A stretch of 64,000 nucleotides of DNA from Deinococcus depolymerans (GTDB taxonomy: Bacteria > Deinococcota > Deinococci > Deinococcales > Deinococcaceae): the NCBI RefSeq assembly GCF_039522025.1, contig NZ_BAAADB010000019.1:62001-126000 (forward strand). The letters run 5' to 3'. Shown here piece by piece: positions 15,989 to 26,276 of this stretch. Both the position numbers and the translations under genes were made by a program. Under the pieces are notes generated by a model, which searched no databases, was not told the origin of the DNA, and was given only the letters and a program-made list of their open reading frames with translations. The first letter of the stretch is position 1. Each line of letters opens with the position of its first letter.

Positions 15989-16348
15989 CTACCGGCGGCC
16001 CCCGTACTTCGGTGCGCCCTTGCGGACCCCGGCGTACCGGTTGCGTTCCTTGCGGCGCTGCGCGCTGCTCACGGCGGTCTTCCCGGTCGTGGCGGGGCCC
16101 GCCACGCGGCGCGGCACGAAGGCGTCCGCCGACAGGAACCGTGCGACCGGGATGTACAGCAGCAGCACGAACAGCAGGCTACCCCACCAGGTGTTCAGGT
16201 ACGGGCGCAGGGGCGTCAGTTGCAGCAGGCTGCTCAGCAGGGTCGCGACCAGCGCGAACAGCATCACCCGCGCGAGCAGCTTCAGCAGTTTCGGAACCGT
16301 GAAGCCCGGGCTGGGGTCCGGGCGGGTCAGCCACTGCCAGGGGTTCAC
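15989..16348 (-). CDS. Small membrane protein, unknown function
   Basis: 119 aa, GTG start overlapping the stop of the upstream gene (GTGA). There are two hydrophobic helices ([21 protein letters not shown] and [18 protein letters not shown]), then a basic C-terminal tail ([22 protein letters not shown]). No family was recognised. The operon position next to a phosphatidyltransferase suggests an envelope role, which is inference only. Confidence 0.6.
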   Translation of the reverse strand: MNPWQWLTRPDPSPGFTVPKLLKLLARVMLFALVATLLSSLLQLTPLRPYLNTWWGSLLFVLLLYIPVARFLSADAFVPRRVAGPATTGKTAVSSAQRRKERNRYAGVRKGAPKYGGRR

Positions 16349-17280
16349 GGGTCGCGCTCCGCGGCCGCGGCGGCGGCCACCTCGGCGGCGCTGGCCGGCA
16401 GTTCCGGCGCGGCCGGGCGGGACGTGGCGGGCGCGTCGAGCTGCGCCGTGAAGCCCTTCAGTTCCGGGAACTCGGTCTGCGTGCCGTCCACGGTGATCAC
16501 CGTGAAGGGCTTGTGCAGGCGCGCGGCGAGCCTGTTCACGGCGGCCGCCGCGCTGCCGTCACGGGCGGGAACGACGAACACGAAGCCCCGCACGGCCGCC
16601 TTGCCGCTCAGCAGGGACAGCGCCCCGAACAGTTCCAGGTCGCCCGGCGCGGCCCGGTCGGGCTGCTCGATCCGCTCGGCACGTTTCAGGACGTCCGGGA
16701 CCGGCAGTTCATGGCTGAACACCGGGTACAGCTCCTGGGCGTCCAGCGCGTCACGCAGCGGGCCGACCAGGGCGTCCTCGCCCAGCAGGGCGCGCGGGCC
16801 GATCACGGCGACGGTGCGGCGGGACGCGCGGCTCAGGGGCGGCATCTCGGCGCGCGGGTCCAGGCCCAGCGGCCGGACCTTCTCGATGGCCAGCCGGACC
16901 CGGCCGGCACTCTGGGACACGCGCATGCCGACCTCGGCCGCCGCGCCTTCCATCAGGTCCGGGCGGTCCGGGACGCCCAGCAGCGTGGGCAGCCCGCTGA
17001 TGCGCCGCGACAGCAGTTCGGGCAGCGCCTCGCTCCAGGCGTCACCGCTCACGGCGGCCCACTGGGGCAGCAGGACCAGGTCCACGCGGCCCAGCGACAG
17101 GATGCGGCCCAGCGCCAGTTGCACCGGGGCCGGCTCTCCCGGCAGGCTCTCGCGGCCCAGGGCCAGGGCCTCGGCGTCACTCAGGGCAGGCGCGACGACC
17201 TCGGCCCCCAGTTCTTTCAGGTACGCCGACCAGTACGTGGGGAGCCTCGCGGCGCGGGATTCAAGCAGACCAACCCTCAT
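16345..17280 (-). CDS. Acyl-CoA dehydratase activase-related protein (DUF2229-like)
   Basis: 311 aa. The opening [31 protein letters not shown] resembles the DUF2229 half of 2-hydroxyacyl-CoA dehydratase activase-related proteins. Later segments ([74 protein letters not shown]) fit a Rossmann-like repeat. The cysteine ligands usual for the iron-sulfur partners are absent, so any activase role is doubtful. The alanine-rich C-terminus ([15 protein letters not shown]) looks disordered. TACACT lies 7 nt before the ATG. Confidence 0.55.
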   Translation of the reverse strand: MRVGLLESRAARLPTYWSAYLKELGAEVVAPALSDAEALALGRESLPGEPAPVQLALGRILSLGRVDLVLLPQWAAVSGDAWSEALPELLSRRISGLPTLLGVPDRPDLMEGAAAEVGMRVSQSAGRVRLAIEKVRPLGLDPRAEMPPLSRASRRTVAVIGPRALLGEDALVGPLRDALDAQELYPVFSHELPVPDVLKRAERIEQPDRAAPGDLELFGALSLLSGKAAVRGFVFVVPARDGSAAAAVNRLAARLHKPFTVITVDGTQTEFPELKGFTAQLDAPATSRPAAPELPASAAEVAAAAAAERDP

Positions 17281-17350
17281 TCTGCACAGTGTACGCGCGC
17301 CGGGGCGGGGGGGTGGCCGGGTGGCTCACGTTCCAGGCCGGACCGCGGGG

Positions 17351-18052
17351 TCAGCCGCTGCCTTCCCCGGCGTCCACCCGGCCGGACTGCTTGGCGACGG
17401 TGGCCTGCTCGGCCATTTCGACCTCATGGTCCTCGATGTGCCGCTGCTCGGTGTTGTGCTCGAAGAGGTCCTGCCGGGCGCGCAGTTTCGCCTGCGGCTG
17501 CCCCAGGTCGCCGCCGCTGCCGCGGTGGACCCGCTGGAAGAACACCAGCGCCCCCCCGGCGAGTGCCAGTGCGCCCGCGAAGTACAGCGTGTCCAGCGGC
17601 TTCTCCCAGCGCACGAAATGCTCCAGGAAGGTCACGCCCAGGATCACGATGATCACCGACACGACCTTCTGCTCCAGGTCCGCGAGGCTCTCGACGCCCA
17701 GCGCCGAGGTCAGGTTCAGCGGCGTGATGAACAGCGAGTACAGCCCCACCCCGATCAGGTAGAACACCACCGCCTTGAGCATGGTGCTCACGATCTCCAG
17801 GAATTCCACCGCCAGCCGTCCCTGCTGACTGGCGATGCCCTGCGTGAACGTGTCGTTCCACGAGTCCCAGATGGTGTGCAGCGCCAGCAGCGTGCCCTGC
17901 AGGAACAGGCTGAACGACACGAGCAGCACCGCCACGACGGCAATCAGCACCACGAAGCGCGTGCGGCCGATCACCTCGCTGAACCACTCCCGCTTGGACG
18001 GTTCGGGGGTCGGGGAGCGCGGGGCAGAGGAGGGGCGGGTCACGCCTCTCAT
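17351..18052 (-). CDS. YqhA/UPF0114 family membrane protein
   Basis: 233 aa from the ATG at 18052 ([11 protein letters not shown]). The UPF0114 core spans about residues 25-180: [32 protein letters not shown], a helix [29 protein letters not shown], then [41 protein letters not shown]. The C-terminus is charged ([19 protein letters not shown]). There are four predicted membrane helices and no known biochemical role. It is divergent from the phosphotransferase gene. Confidence 0.85.
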   Translation of the reverse strand: MRGVTRPSSAPRSPTPEPSKREWFSEVIGRTRFVVLIAVVAVLLVSFSLFLQGTLLALHTIWDSWNDTFTQGIASQQGRLAVEFLEIVSTMLKAVVFYLIGVGLYSLFITPLNLTSALGVESLADLEQKVVSVIIVILGVTFLEHFVRWEKPLDTLYFAGALALAGGALVFFQRVHRGSGGDLGQPQAKLRARQDLFEHNTEQRHIEDHEVEMAEQATVAKQSGRVDAGEGSG

Positions 18053-18133
18053 GATGGCGGGCCGCCGGGCCGTCCGGAGGGGCCGGGCCTTCACGCTTGC
18101 CTGAACGTCCGCTGCGCTGCCAGACTGCCTGGC

Positions 18134-18919
18134 GTGACCGACACTCCGGACCGCCCCACCCTGCCCGACGCCCTGAAACGCGTGCTGCCCGCCGCCCGCT
18201 GGGAACGCGTGGCGGGCGGTCAGAGCGGCGCGCAGGTCTGGCGCTCCACCCGCTACGTGCTGAAGGTGCAGCCCCGCACCCCGCACTCGCCCAGCACGCT
18301 GCAACAGGAACGCGAGCGGCTGCGCTGGCTGGCCGGGCGCCTCCCCGCCCCGCAGGTCGTGGCCTTCGAGACCGAGGGCGACCGGGACCTCCTGGCCATG
18401 ACCCGCCTGAGCGGCATTCCCATGAGCCACCCCGACGCCCGGCTGCACCCGGAACGGGTCGTGAACCTGCTGGCCCGCGCGCTGCGCGAACTGCACGCCC
18501 TGCCCATCCGGGACTGCCCGTTCCGGCAGACGCTGCACGTCACCCTGCCCCTGGCCCGCGAGCGAGTGCAGGCCGGACTGATCGACGGCCGGGACTTCGA
18601 CGACGACCACGCCGGACGCAGCGCCGTGAGCGTCTTCAACGAACTGGCCCGCACCCGCCCGGCCCAGGACGACCTCGTGGTCGCGCACGGGGACGCGACG
18701 CTGGACAACATCATCCTGAACGGCGAGTACGTGGAAGGCCTGATCGACGTGGGCCGCCTCGGCATCGCCGACCGGCACGCCGACTTGGCACTGGCGCACC
18801 GCAGCGTCCGCAGCGAACTGGGCGAACGCTACGCCACCCAGTTCCTGGACCTGTACGGCCGCGCCCTCGTGGACGACACGAAACTCGCGTACTACCGTCT
18901 GCACGACGAACTCTTCTGA
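18134..18919 (+). CDS. APH(3')-type aminoglycoside phosphotransferase homologue
   Basis: 261 aa from a GTG. It has the kinase fold of aminoglycoside 3'-phosphotransferases, including the family's length. Present are VLKVQPRTP (ATP-site Lys), the Brenner motif [14 protein letters not shown] (catalytic D187, metal-binding N192) and the second metal motif [19 protein letters not shown] (D205). The motif and spacing match APH(3') enzymes closely (HGD, then about 18 residues to IDxGRLGxAD). Whether it confers resistance or phosphorylates another small molecule is not known. There are no mobility genes beside it, so it is probably a chromosomal intrinsic gene. Confidence 0.85.
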   Translation: MTDTPDRPTLPDALKRVLPAARWERVAGGQSGAQVWRSTRYVLKVQPRTPHSPSTLQQERERLRWLAGRLPAPQVVAFETEGDRDLLAMTRLSGIPMSHPDARLHPERVVNLLARALRELHALPIRDCPFRQTLHVTLPLARERVQAGLIDGRDFDDDHAGRSAVSVFNELARTRPAQDDLVVAHGDATLDNIILNGEYVEGLIDVGRLGIADRHADLALAHRSVRSELGERYATQFLDLYGRALVDDTKLAYYRLHDELF

Positions 18920-18926
18920 ACCTGGA

Positions 18927-18988
18927 AGTGGGCAGTGGTGAGTGGTGAGTGGGGTGGGGGTTCCACCGTCCACTCACCACTGCCCACT
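18927..18988. terminator. 19-bp perfect inverted repeat between convergent genes
   Basis: The arms 18927-18945 and 18970-18988 are exact complements (19 bp; repeated word GTGAGTGG), with a 24-nt loop. It lies between the convergent phosphotransferase and HTH genes and probably works as a bidirectional terminator, although it lacks a U run. Confidence 0.6.
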
Positions 18989-18996
18989 CCCTGCCC

Positions 18997-19383
18997 TTAC
19001 GCCTTGACCCAGTTGCGGAGGTAGTCGGCCACGAGTTCGCTGACGTTCACGCCGTCGCGGGTGGCCTTCTCGATCTGGGCGGCCTTCTCCTCGCGGGTGA
19101 TGGGGAGCCAGAGGGCCACGTACTCCTGGCCGCCTTCCTGCTTGAATTCCCCGCCCAGTTCATCGCGCTGCACGAATCCGGTCTTCTCCATGTCTTCCTC
19201 CCCGGCCTGCATCAGCCAGTGGGTCACGCGGGCTTTCAGGAAACGCCACTCCCGGCCGACCTTGCGGCCCGGGATCTCACCGCCCCGCACCAGGGTGTAG
19301 GCGGTGGTTTCGCTCACCTTCAGGTAGGCGGCCAGTTCCTCCAGGGTCAGGACCTCGTCCGTGGGGGTCGTCGCTTCGTTCAT
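18997..19383 (-). CDS. Excisionase-type helix-turn-helix DNA-binding protein
   Basis: 128 aa. N-terminal HTH_17/MerR-like domain: [48 protein letters not shown]. The C-terminal segment ([40 protein letters not shown]) looks like a ribbon-helix-helix or DUF2811-like dimerisation module. It has a strong RBS (GAGGAGGTG) and a good promoter. It is divergent from the MMPL gene and could regulate it, by analogy with other divergent pairs. No phage genes are nearby, so it is not obviously an excisionase. Confidence 0.8.
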   Translation of the reverse strand: MNEATTPTDEVLTLEELAAYLKVSETTAYTLVRGGEIPGRKVGREWRFLKARVTHWLMQAGEEDMEKTGFVQRDELGGEFKQEGGQEYVALWLPITREEKAAQIEKATRDGVNVSELVADYLRNWVKA

Positions 19384-19409
19384 TCCGGCACCTCCTCTCA
19401 GGTGAGGTT

Positions 19410-19438
19410 ATCTTGCGCTATCTGATGCTTAATGTCAA
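19410..19438 (-). promoter_or_regulatory. Promoter of the HTH gene
   Basis: On the reverse strand, TTGACA (19438-19433), a 17-nt spacer and CAAGAT (19415-19410). Nearby words AGATGGC and GATG recur in the divergent spacer and could be operator half-sites for the HTH protein; this is inference. Confidence 0.6.
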
Positions 19439-19529
19439 TAGATGGCACAAGATGGCGCCAGTTGATGTTGAATACGCTTCGTCGGCTGCCTCCCGGTCTG
19501 CCCGGCCCGCCCGTGCTCTACTCGGGCTC

Positions 19530-21752
19530 ATGCGCACCCTCGGCCGACTCGTCTCCCGGCACCCCTGGGCGGTGCTGCTCGCGTGGCTGCTCGCCGCCGC
19601 CCTGAGCTTCCCCTTCGCCGCGCGCGCCCCCGCCGCCCTGACCGCCGACCCCGCCGGCGGCCTGACGGACTCCGAGGCCACCCGCGTCACGGAGGTGCTG
19701 CGCGACCGCTTCGGGGAACGCGACACGAACACCGTCGTCCTCGTCACCCGCAGCCAGCCGCCGCTGGGCACCCGCGAGGGCGACGCCACCTACCAGCGCT
19801 TCCTGAACGGCCTGGAGGACGTGCCCGGCGTCACCCGCGTCACCCCCGCACAGGGCGGCGGCCCCTACCGCACCCGCTCGGCGGACGGCACCCTGGCCCT
19901 GACCCTCGCGCAGATCCCGCTGCTGGACGGCGCGAGCGACACCCTGCGCCGCGTGCGCGCCTACACCGCGCGGACAGAGAGCGCCGCGCTGGACATCCGT
20001 GTGACCGGCGGGCAGGCCATCGCCGACGACTTCACCCACTTCGCCGAGAGCGATACCAAACGCAGCGAACTCGTCGCCCTGCCCCTGATCGGGGCGCTGC
20101 TGCTCGTCGTGTTCGGCGCGCTCGTCGCCACCGGCCTCCCGCTGGCCGTCGGGATGCTCAGCATCAGCGTCGCCATGGCCGCCCTGTACGGCCTGACGCA
20201 CGTCATGGACGTCAGTACCTTCGCGCAGAGCGTCATCACCATGCTCGGCCTGGGCGCCGGGATCGACTACGCCCTGCTGATGGTCAACCGTTTCCGGGAA
20301 GAGTTGAACCGCACGCCGGACCCGCGCCGCGCCGCCGAACGTACCGTGCAGACCGCCGGGCGCAGCGTCACCTTCAGCGGCCTGACGGTCGCCATCGCCA
20401 TGGCGGGCCTGATCCTCCCCCCGATCGCGTTCGTGCGCTCCATCGGCATCGGCGGGGTGCTGGCCGTGCTGCTGACCGTCCTCGCCAGCCTCACCGCACT
20501 CCCCGCCCTGCTGGCGCTGCTGGGTGACCGCGTGAACCACCCGCGCTTCACGCGCCTGAACTGGGCGCAGAGCGGCGCCGCGTCCGGCGGGTGGACGGCC
20601 TTCGCGCGGCGCGTCACCGCCCGCCCCTGGATCGCCGTGCTGAGCAGCACCGCCTTCCTGCTGCTGCTCGCCTCGCCCGCCCTGAACATCCGCACCGGGT
20701 ACGCCGGGGCCTGGGGCCTCACGCCCGGCGTGGAGAGCCGCGACACCCTGAAAGACGTCGAGGCGCTCGGCGCGGGCGGCCTGCTCAGCCAGTTCGAGGT
20801 GATCCTCGACCTGAAAGGACAACGCTACACCCCGCAGGACCGCGCAACGTTCCAGGCGCTCGTGACGGACCTGCGCGCCCTGCCCGGCGTGAAGGGCGTC
20901 CTCAGCCCCTTCCTGACCCCCAGCGACCTGGCGGGCACGAATGGGGGCAGCACCGACCAGCTCGCCGCGCTGAGCGCCCTGACCACCCGCTCCTTCAGCC
21001 GCGACCGCACCCTGCTGCGCGTCACCGTCATCCCCGACCGGACCCTCCCCGCCCGCGAGATTCCCGCCTTCGAACGGCAGATCCGGGACACCATCCAGGC
21101 CAGCGGGTACGCCTACCTGCTCGGCGGCGCGCCCGTCGGCGGCGAGGAATTCAGCCGCGCCATCACCGACTCGCTCCCCACCGTCGTCCTCGCCGTCTTC
21201 GCCGGCACGTTCCTGCTGCTGATGGTCGCGTTCCGCAGCCTCCTGATCCCCCTCAAGAGCATCCTCATGAACGCCCTGACCGTCGGCGCCGCCATCGGCC
21301 TCGTCACCCTGATCGTGCAGGAAGGCGTCCTCGCCGCGCCCCTCGGCATTCCCGGCGACGTCGGCGTGCTCGACGCCAGCCTCCCCGTCCTCCTGTTCGC
21401 CGTGATGTTCGGCCTCAGCATGGACTACGAGATCTTCCTCCTCAGCCGCGTGCAGGAGGAATACCTCGCCGGGCACCCCAACGACGAAGCCGTCGTGCTC
21501 GCCGTCGGGCACACCGCCCGCATCATCACCTCGGCCGCCATCATCATGTTCATCGTCTTTTCCGCCTTCATCTTCGGACGCGTCGTCGCCAGCAAGAGCA
21601 TCGGCCTGGGCCTCGCCATCGCCGTCGCCCTCGACGCCACCCTCGTCCGCCTCGTCCTCGTCCCTGCCTTCCTGAAACTCGCCGGAAAATGGAACTGGTG
21701 GCTCCCCGCGTGGCTCGACAAGCGCCTGCCGCACATCCGCCTCGAACACTGA
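19530..21752 (+). CDS. MMPL/RND family transporter
   Basis: 740 aa. Typical two-half MMPL architecture: helix 1 at [25 protein letters not shown], a periplasmic porter domain, and helices 2-6 with [28 protein letters not shown] and the [20 protein letters not shown] motif (proton-relay Asp, MMPL signature). A second porter domain follows, then helices 7-12 with [22 protein letters not shown]. It exports lipids or other hydrophobic compounds across the inner membrane. The ATG at 19530 ([13 protein letters not shown]) is preferred over an upstream in-frame ATG at 19413, because it places the first helix at the usual distance. Confidence 0.9.
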   Translation: MRTLGRLVSRHPWAVLLAWLLAAALSFPFAARAPAALTADPAGGLTDSEATRVTEVLRDRFGERDTNTVVLVTRSQPPLGTREGDATYQRFLNGLEDVPGVTRVTPAQGGGPYRTRSADGTLALTLAQIPLLDGASDTLRRVRAYTARTESAALDIRVTGGQAIADDFTHFAESDTKRSELVALPLIGALLLVVFGALVATGLPLAVGMLSISVAMAALYGLTHVMDVSTFAQSVITMLGLGAGIDYALLMVNRFREELNRTPDPRRAAERTVQTAGRSVTFSGLTVAIAMAGLILPPIAFVRSIGIGGVLAVLLTVLASLTALPALLALLGDRVNHPRFTRLNWAQSGAASGGWTAFARRVTARPWIAVLSSTAFLLLLASPALNIRTGYAGAWGLTPGVESRDTLKDVEALGAGGLLSQFEVILDLKGQRYTPQDRATFQALVTDLRALPGVKGVLSPFLTPSDLAGTNGGSTDQLAALSALTTRSFSRDRTLLRVTVIPDRTLPAREIPAFERQIRDTIQASGYAYLLGGAPVGGEEFSRAITDSLPTVVLAVFAGTFLLLMVAFRSLLIPLKSILMNALTVGAAIGLVTLIVQEGVLAAPLGIPGDVGVLDASLPVLLFAVMFGLSMDYEIFLLSRVQEEYLAGHPNDEAVVLAVGHTARIITSAAIIMFIVFSAFIFGRVVASKSIGLGLAIAVALDATLVRLVLVPAFLKLAGKWNWWLPAWLDKRLPHIRLEH

Positions 21753-21781
21753 GACGGGGGAGTGGGGAGTGGGAAAGGCAA

Positions 21782-21824
21782 AAGGAAGGGGGCGACCGGA
21801 ACCTGCGGTCGCCCCTCCTTCTTC
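21782..21824. terminator. Bidirectional hairpin terminator between MMPL and dedA genes
   Basis: GGGGCGACCG pairs with CGGTCGCCCC around a 6-7-nt loop, flanked by AAGGA and TCCTT which extend the stem. It is located between convergent genes. Confidence 0.75.
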
Positions 21825-21840
21825 CCACAACCCACAGCCC

Positions 21841-22455
21841 TCACACCTCGGTGTGCTCCTGCTCACGCTTGCGGCGCAGGAACCACGCGGCGGCCGCCAC
21901 CGCCAGCACCCCCAGAATGATCCGGCTCGCCGGACCCACATACTGCTCCACCCGGTCGTAATGCTCCCCCAGCAGGAACCCCGCCCCCGCCAGCAACGAC
22001 GCCCACAGACCCGACCCGATCGCACTGAACAGCAGGAACTTCCCCATCGGCATCTCACTCATTCCCGCCGGCAGACTCAGCAGACTCCGGATGCCCGGCA
22101 CCATCCGCCCGAACAGCACCGCCTTCGACCCATGCCGGTCAAACCAGTCGTCCGCCTTCCGGATATCCCGCCCACTCAGCGTCAACCACTTCCCGTGCTT
22201 ATCCGCCCACGCCACCAGCCGCTCCTCACCGAACGCCCGCCCCACGTAATACAGCGGCAACGTCCCGATCACACTCCCCAGCGTCCCCATCAGAACCACC
22301 AGCACCAGATTCAAGTCCCCACGCGACGCCGCGAACCCCGCCGACGGCATGATCAACTCACTCGGAATCGGCGGAAACACGTTCTCCAGCACCATCAACA
22401 GCAGGATCCCCAGATACCCCATGCTGTCCATCAGATTCTGCACCCACTCAGCCAT
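21841..22455 (-). CDS. DedA family membrane protein
   Basis: 204 aa from ATG 22455. The DedA/SNARE-associated fold is seen in GYLGILLLMVLENVFPPIPSELIMPSAGFAA (E and P motif of the first re-entrant region), GSVIGTLPLYYVGRAFGEERL and VLFGRMVPGIRSLLSLPAGMSEMPMGKFLLFSAIGSGLWASLLAGAGFLLG. DedA proteins translocate undecaprenyl phosphate or phospholipids. The C-terminal helix has a basic tail (RRKREQEHTEV). It is divergent from the HAD gene. Confidence 0.92.
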   Translation of the reverse strand: MAEWVQNLMDSMGYLGILLLMVLENVFPPIPSELIMPSAGFAASRGDLNLVLVVLMGTLGSVIGTLPLYYVGRAFGEERLVAWADKHGKWLTLSGRDIRKADDWFDRHGSKAVLFGRMVPGIRSLLSLPAGMSEMPMGKFLLFSAIGSGLWASLLAGAGFLLGEHYDRVEQYVGPASRIILGVLAVAAAAWFLRRKREQEHTEV

Positions 22456-22558
22456 ACCCCCGAGCGTACCGGCCCACCCACAGGGCAAGCGTCCACCCAA
22501 AGTGAAGCCCACTTCACGCACGCCCCCACCCCCCACCCACACCCCCTACACTCGACGC

Positions 22559-23209
22559 ATGACCATCCACGCCGTCATCTTCGACTTCGACGGAACCATC
22601 CTCGACACCGAAACCCCCGAATTCACCCACTGGCAGGCCCTCTACCGCCAACACGGCCGCGAACTCCACCTCCACGACTGGCAACGCGGCATCGGCACCT
22701 GGGACGCCTTCGACCCCTGGCTCGGCCTCCCCGACAGCGTCCAGCAGGACCGCCACGCCACCCACGAACGCCTCCGCACCGACATCCACCACACCATCCA
22801 CAACAGCGACCTGCGCCCCGGCGTCCGCGCCGTCCTCGACGCCATCCAACCCGCCGGCCTGCGCCTCGCCCTCGCCACCAGCAGCGACCGGGCCTGGGTC
22901 ACCCGCTGGCTCCAACAGCACGGCCTGTACGACCACTTCGAAACGCTCGCCACCCGCGACGACGTCACCCGCGTCAAACCCGACCCCGAGCTCTACACCC
23001 TCGCCACCCACCGCCTCGGCCTGCACCCCCACGAATGCCTCGCCGTCGAAGACAGCCTCAACGGCGCCACCGCCGCCGCCGCCGCCGGACTCCACGTCGT
23101 CGTCGTGCCCAACGACGTCACCCGCACCCAGGCCTTCCTGCCCGAATGGGGGCGCGTCGAAGGATACGAGGGGGGGCTGGAATCGCTGCTGGCGACCGTT
23201 CGGGGCTGA
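22559..23209 (+). CDS. HAD superfamily phosphatase (beta-phosphoglucomutase-like)
   Basis: 216 aa. HAD motifs: I, AVIFDFDGTILDTE; II, LALATSSDRAWV; III, RVKPDPELY; IV, CLAVEDSLNGATAAAAAGLHVVVVPND. The helical cap lies between I and II (about residues 15-85). The substrate is a small phosphorylated compound, not specified by the sequence. The ATG is preceded by TACACT with 6 nt between, so it is probably leaderless. An inverted repeat GTGAAG-CCCA-CTTCAC (about 22502-22517) lies upstream. Confidence 0.9.
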   Translation: MTIHAVIFDFDGTILDTETPEFTHWQALYRQHGRELHLHDWQRGIGTWDAFDPWLGLPDSVQQDRHATHERLRTDIHHTIHNSDLRPGVRAVLDAIQPAGLRLALATSSDRAWVTRWLQQHGLYDHFETLATRDDVTRVKPDPELYTLATHRLGLHPHECLAVEDSLNGATAAAAAGLHVVVVPNDVTRTQAFLPEWGRVEGYEGGLESLLATVRG

Positions 23210-23240
23210 CGTATCGGGGGGGGGCCGTCGGAAGGTGGGC

Positions 23241-23766
<526 letters not shown>

Positions 23767-23793
23767 AGCCCATCAACCGTCAGTCCGTCTCCT

Positions 23794-25197
23794 TCAGATG
23801 TCCTCACTCCCGGTGTCCATGCGGACCACACGAGGCTGGAAGCTGGCGATGACGTTCACGAGGTCGGTCTGGCGGGCGATGACGTCCTGGATGCGTTTGT
23901 ACGCCTGGGGCGCTTCGTCGATGCCGCCGCCGATGAGGGTGACGCCGCGGGTGGTGAGGTACGCCTGGACGTCTTTTTTGTTGAGGGTGCTGGCGGCGGC
24001 TTTACGGCCGAGTTGGCGGCCGGCGCCGTGGCTGGCGCTTTGCAGGGCGCCGTCGTGGCCGAGGCCGCGGATGACGTAGCCGGGGTCGGCCATGCTGCCG
24101 GGGATGAGGCCGAGTTGTCCGGGGGCGGCGGGGGTGGCGCCTTTGCGGTGCACGATGAGTTCCTGATCGCCGACCTGCTGTTTCCAGGCGAGGTTGTGGC
24201 TGTTGCTGACCTGCGCGAGGGGCGTGACGTTCAGGGCGCGGGCGAGGCGGGTGTGGATGAGGTGGTGGTTGGCGAGGGCGTAGCGGCCGGCGAGGGTCAT
24301 GGCCTGCCAGTACGCCTGTCCGTCTTCGTGGTCGAGGGGGAGCCACGCGAGTTTTTTCGCTTCGGGGGCAAGGGTGGGGTGGTGGCGTTCGGCGAGGGCG
24401 GTGAAGTGCCCGGCGACCTGCGCGCCGAAGCCGCGGCTGCCGCTGTGGGAGAGGACCGCGAGGTACTCGCCGGGGTCCACGCCGAGGTCGGCGTGGGGGA
24501 GGGTGAGGGTGCCGAATTCGACGAAGTGGTTGCCGCTGCCGCTGGTGCCGATCTGCGTGGCGGCCTTGTCGAACAGGTGGCGGAGGATGGGCTGGTCGTT
24601 CCAGGTGCTTTCGTGCAGCACTTCGTGGTCCTGGCGGTCGCGTTTGTCGAAGGCGACGCCCGCGCCGAAGCGGGTGTGCCTGAGCAGGAGGGTGGTGGCC
24701 TCCTCGGTGCCCAGGGCGCCGGGCTGGATGGGCAGGACGGAGAGCATCATGGAGCAGCCGATGTCCACGCCGACGCCGTAGGGGATGACGGCGTTCTCGG
24801 TGGCGAGCACCCCGCCGATGGGGAGGCCGTAACCGACGTGCGCGTCGGGCATGAGGGCGCCGGCGCGGCTGACGGGGAGGCGCATGGCGACGTCCATCTG
24901 GCGCCAGGCGCCGGGGTCGATCAGGTCCGCGCCCCAGGTGGGGTAGGGGAGGGGCTGGGCGCGCAGGTCGCTGCCCCTGCGGGCGTCGAGGATGGCCTGC
25001 TGCGCGAGGAGTTCGGCGGCGAGCGGGGCGTACACGCCGCCCGCGGCGTACGCGGCGGGGTTCTGCTGCACGGCGCGCAGTTCGTTCAGGATGTCGTCGC
25101 GGCTCAGGCCGGCGGTTTCGCGCTGGGTGGCGGCGGTCTGGGCGAGGGCGATGGCTTTCTTTTCCAGGCCGAGTGTCACGAGGTGTTTGCCGTTCAT
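23794..25197 (-). CDS. rtcB: RNA-splicing ligase RtcB
   Basis: Mn2+/GTP-dependent ligase that joins RNA 2',3'-cyclic phosphate (or 3'-phosphate) and 5'-OH ends. 467 aa from ATG 25197. Active-site segments: MPDAHVGYGLPIGGVLA, GVGVDIGCSMM (metal Cys), GTSGSGNHFVEFG, LSHSGSRGFG, and the guanylylated His in IVHRKGATPAAPGQLGLIPGSMADPGYV. RtcB is associated with RNA repair after damage. No archease gene is adjacent. The start has no clear -10 box; a spacer of about 175 bp separates it from repeat R2. Confidence 0.95.
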   Translation of the reverse strand: MNGKHLVTLGLEKKAIALAQTAATQRETAGLSRDDILNELRAVQQNPAAYAAGGVYAPLAAELLAQQAILDARRGSDLRAQPLPYPTWGADLIDPGAWRQMDVAMRLPVSRAGALMPDAHVGYGLPIGGVLATENAVIPYGVGVDIGCSMMLSVLPIQPGALGTEEATTLLLRHTRFGAGVAFDKRDRQDHEVLHESTWNDQPILRHLFDKAATQIGTSGSGNHFVEFGTLTLPHADLGVDPGEYLAVLSHSGSRGFGAQVAGHFTALAERHHPTLAPEAKKLAWLPLDHEDGQAYWQAMTLAGRYALANHHLIHTRLARALNVTPLAQVSNSHNLAWKQQVGDQELIVHRKGATPAAPGQLGLIPGSMADPGYVIRGLGHDGALQSASHGAGRQLGRKAAASTLNKKDVQAYLTTRGVTLIGGGIDEAPQAYKRIQDVIARQTDLVNVIASFQPRVVRMDTGSEDI

Positions 25198-25372
25198 GGG
25201 TGTCTCTCTTTCAAATGGGTGGGGAGGCGACTTCGCCTCGAGGGGTGGGGTCTGCGGGGGTGGGTGTCCGGTCGCCGGGATCGCCGTCCGGGGCGTCGGG
25301 GGTGCTGGCTGTGGTGCTGTCGGGTGTACCTGCGGGCATGGTCGCCTCCTCTCCCTGAACCGGGTCTGGGTG

Positions 25373-25507
25373 ATACGGATTCCGTTTGTTTCGCCTATAA
25401 TCCGGAACTTCACCGGATTGCCGACTCCACGTCCGGAACCCGTTTCGCTTCCACTCGCTTCGCTCGGATTGAACGGGCTTTGCAGCCCATTCAATCGGAG
25501 TCCGTAT
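25373..25507 (-). repeat. R2: copy of the ATACGGA...TCCGTAT structured repeat
   Basis: A 135-bp copy in the reverse orientation, located upstream of rtcB and downstream of the secreted protein at 25574. It contains the AATCCGG/CCGGATT hairpin and the stem GATTGAACGGGC / GCCCATTCAATC. It does not touch a stop codon. Confidence 0.9.
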
Positions 25508-25573
25508 GAGTGTGCCGCGCGGGTGGGGTGGCGGGCATCCGCATGGTGGCGGATGGGCGGCGTAGGCCAGTGC

Positions 25574-26251
25574 CTACTCCAGCAACTCGTCCAATGAAGT
25601 GGGGTCGAAGCGGACCCGGTCGGGGATCAGCCGCCCGCCCTGCGCGCGGTACGTCAGGACGAGGCGGCCCGTGAACGCCCAGCCGCGCTGCACCTCGACC
25701 AGCGCGGTCAGGTGGCCGCCCTGCACGGTCCAGCGGACCTGATCGCCGATGCGGGCCGCCTCGGTGCGCAGGCCGGGCAGCGGGGGAAGTTTCACGCTGC
25801 GGCCGGGCAGGGTCAGGCTGCGTGTGCCCAGGCGCACCTGCTGCCGCAGGTACGGGACGGGCGGCGTGACCGGCCACTCGCGCAGGTCCGGCAGGCCCAG
25901 CACGTGGGCGTCGTTCACGGCCACGCCGGTGCCCTCGTCCGTCATGAGGGTCACGAGGACCTCGGGCGCCCCGTCGCCGGTCAGGTCCGTGACGGTCAGG
26001 CCGGGCCAGAAGGTGGGGTTGCTGATCGTCCGCCACGCCGGGAAGGTGCGCGTGGTGCCCCCGGCCGTGACGCGCAGACCGGTCAGCCAGCCCTGGCGGG
26101 CGGGCGCGGTGGTCTGCACGGTCACGGCAGGCCCCTCGTGCCGGGCGACCGTCGCCCCGGCGGGAATGCCGCCCGTGGGCGTGGGGACGGGCACCTGCGC
26201 GGCGTGCGCGGTCAGGAGTGAGGTGGCCAGCAGCAGGCGCAGGGGTCGCAT
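25574..26251 (-). CDS. Secreted protein of unknown function
   Basis: 225 aa. The signal peptide MRPLRLLLATSLLTAHA is followed by a mature chain with one FG-GAP/calcium-loop-like segment (PGLTVTDLTGDGAPEVLVTLMTDEG) and beta-rich sequence. A similar DVTGDGTPECVLA segment is in the product of the next upstream gene (26277-26858), so the two are probably paralogues that arose by duplication. The function is unknown; it is extracytoplasmic. Confidence 0.65.
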   Translation of the reverse strand: MRPLRLLLATSLLTAHAAQVPVPTPTGGIPAGATVARHEGPAVTVQTTAPARQGWLTGLRVTAGGTTRTFPAWRTISNPTFWPGLTVTDLTGDGAPEVLVTLMTDEGTGVAVNDAHVLGLPDLREWPVTPPVPYLRQQVRLGTRSLTLPGRSVKLPPLPGLRTEAARIGDQVRWTVQGGHLTALVEVQRGWAFTGRLVLTYRAQGGRLIPDRVRFDPTSLDELLE

Positions 26252-26276
26252 GCCCCATCATGTCGCTCCTGGCCGG

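Noticed and set aside
18997..19383. The HTH protein as a prophage excisionase.
   Set aside because: No integrase or attachment site nearby; it more likely regulates the divergent transporter.
19413..19530. An upstream in-frame ATG that would add 39 residues to the MMPL transporter.
   Set aside because: It would cover the divergent promoter of the HTH gene and place the first helix too far from the N-terminus.
25505..25567. A short ORF starting at the ATG at the end of repeat R2.
   Set aside because: About 20 codons, low complexity, no partner; only the repeat end makes it look like a start.
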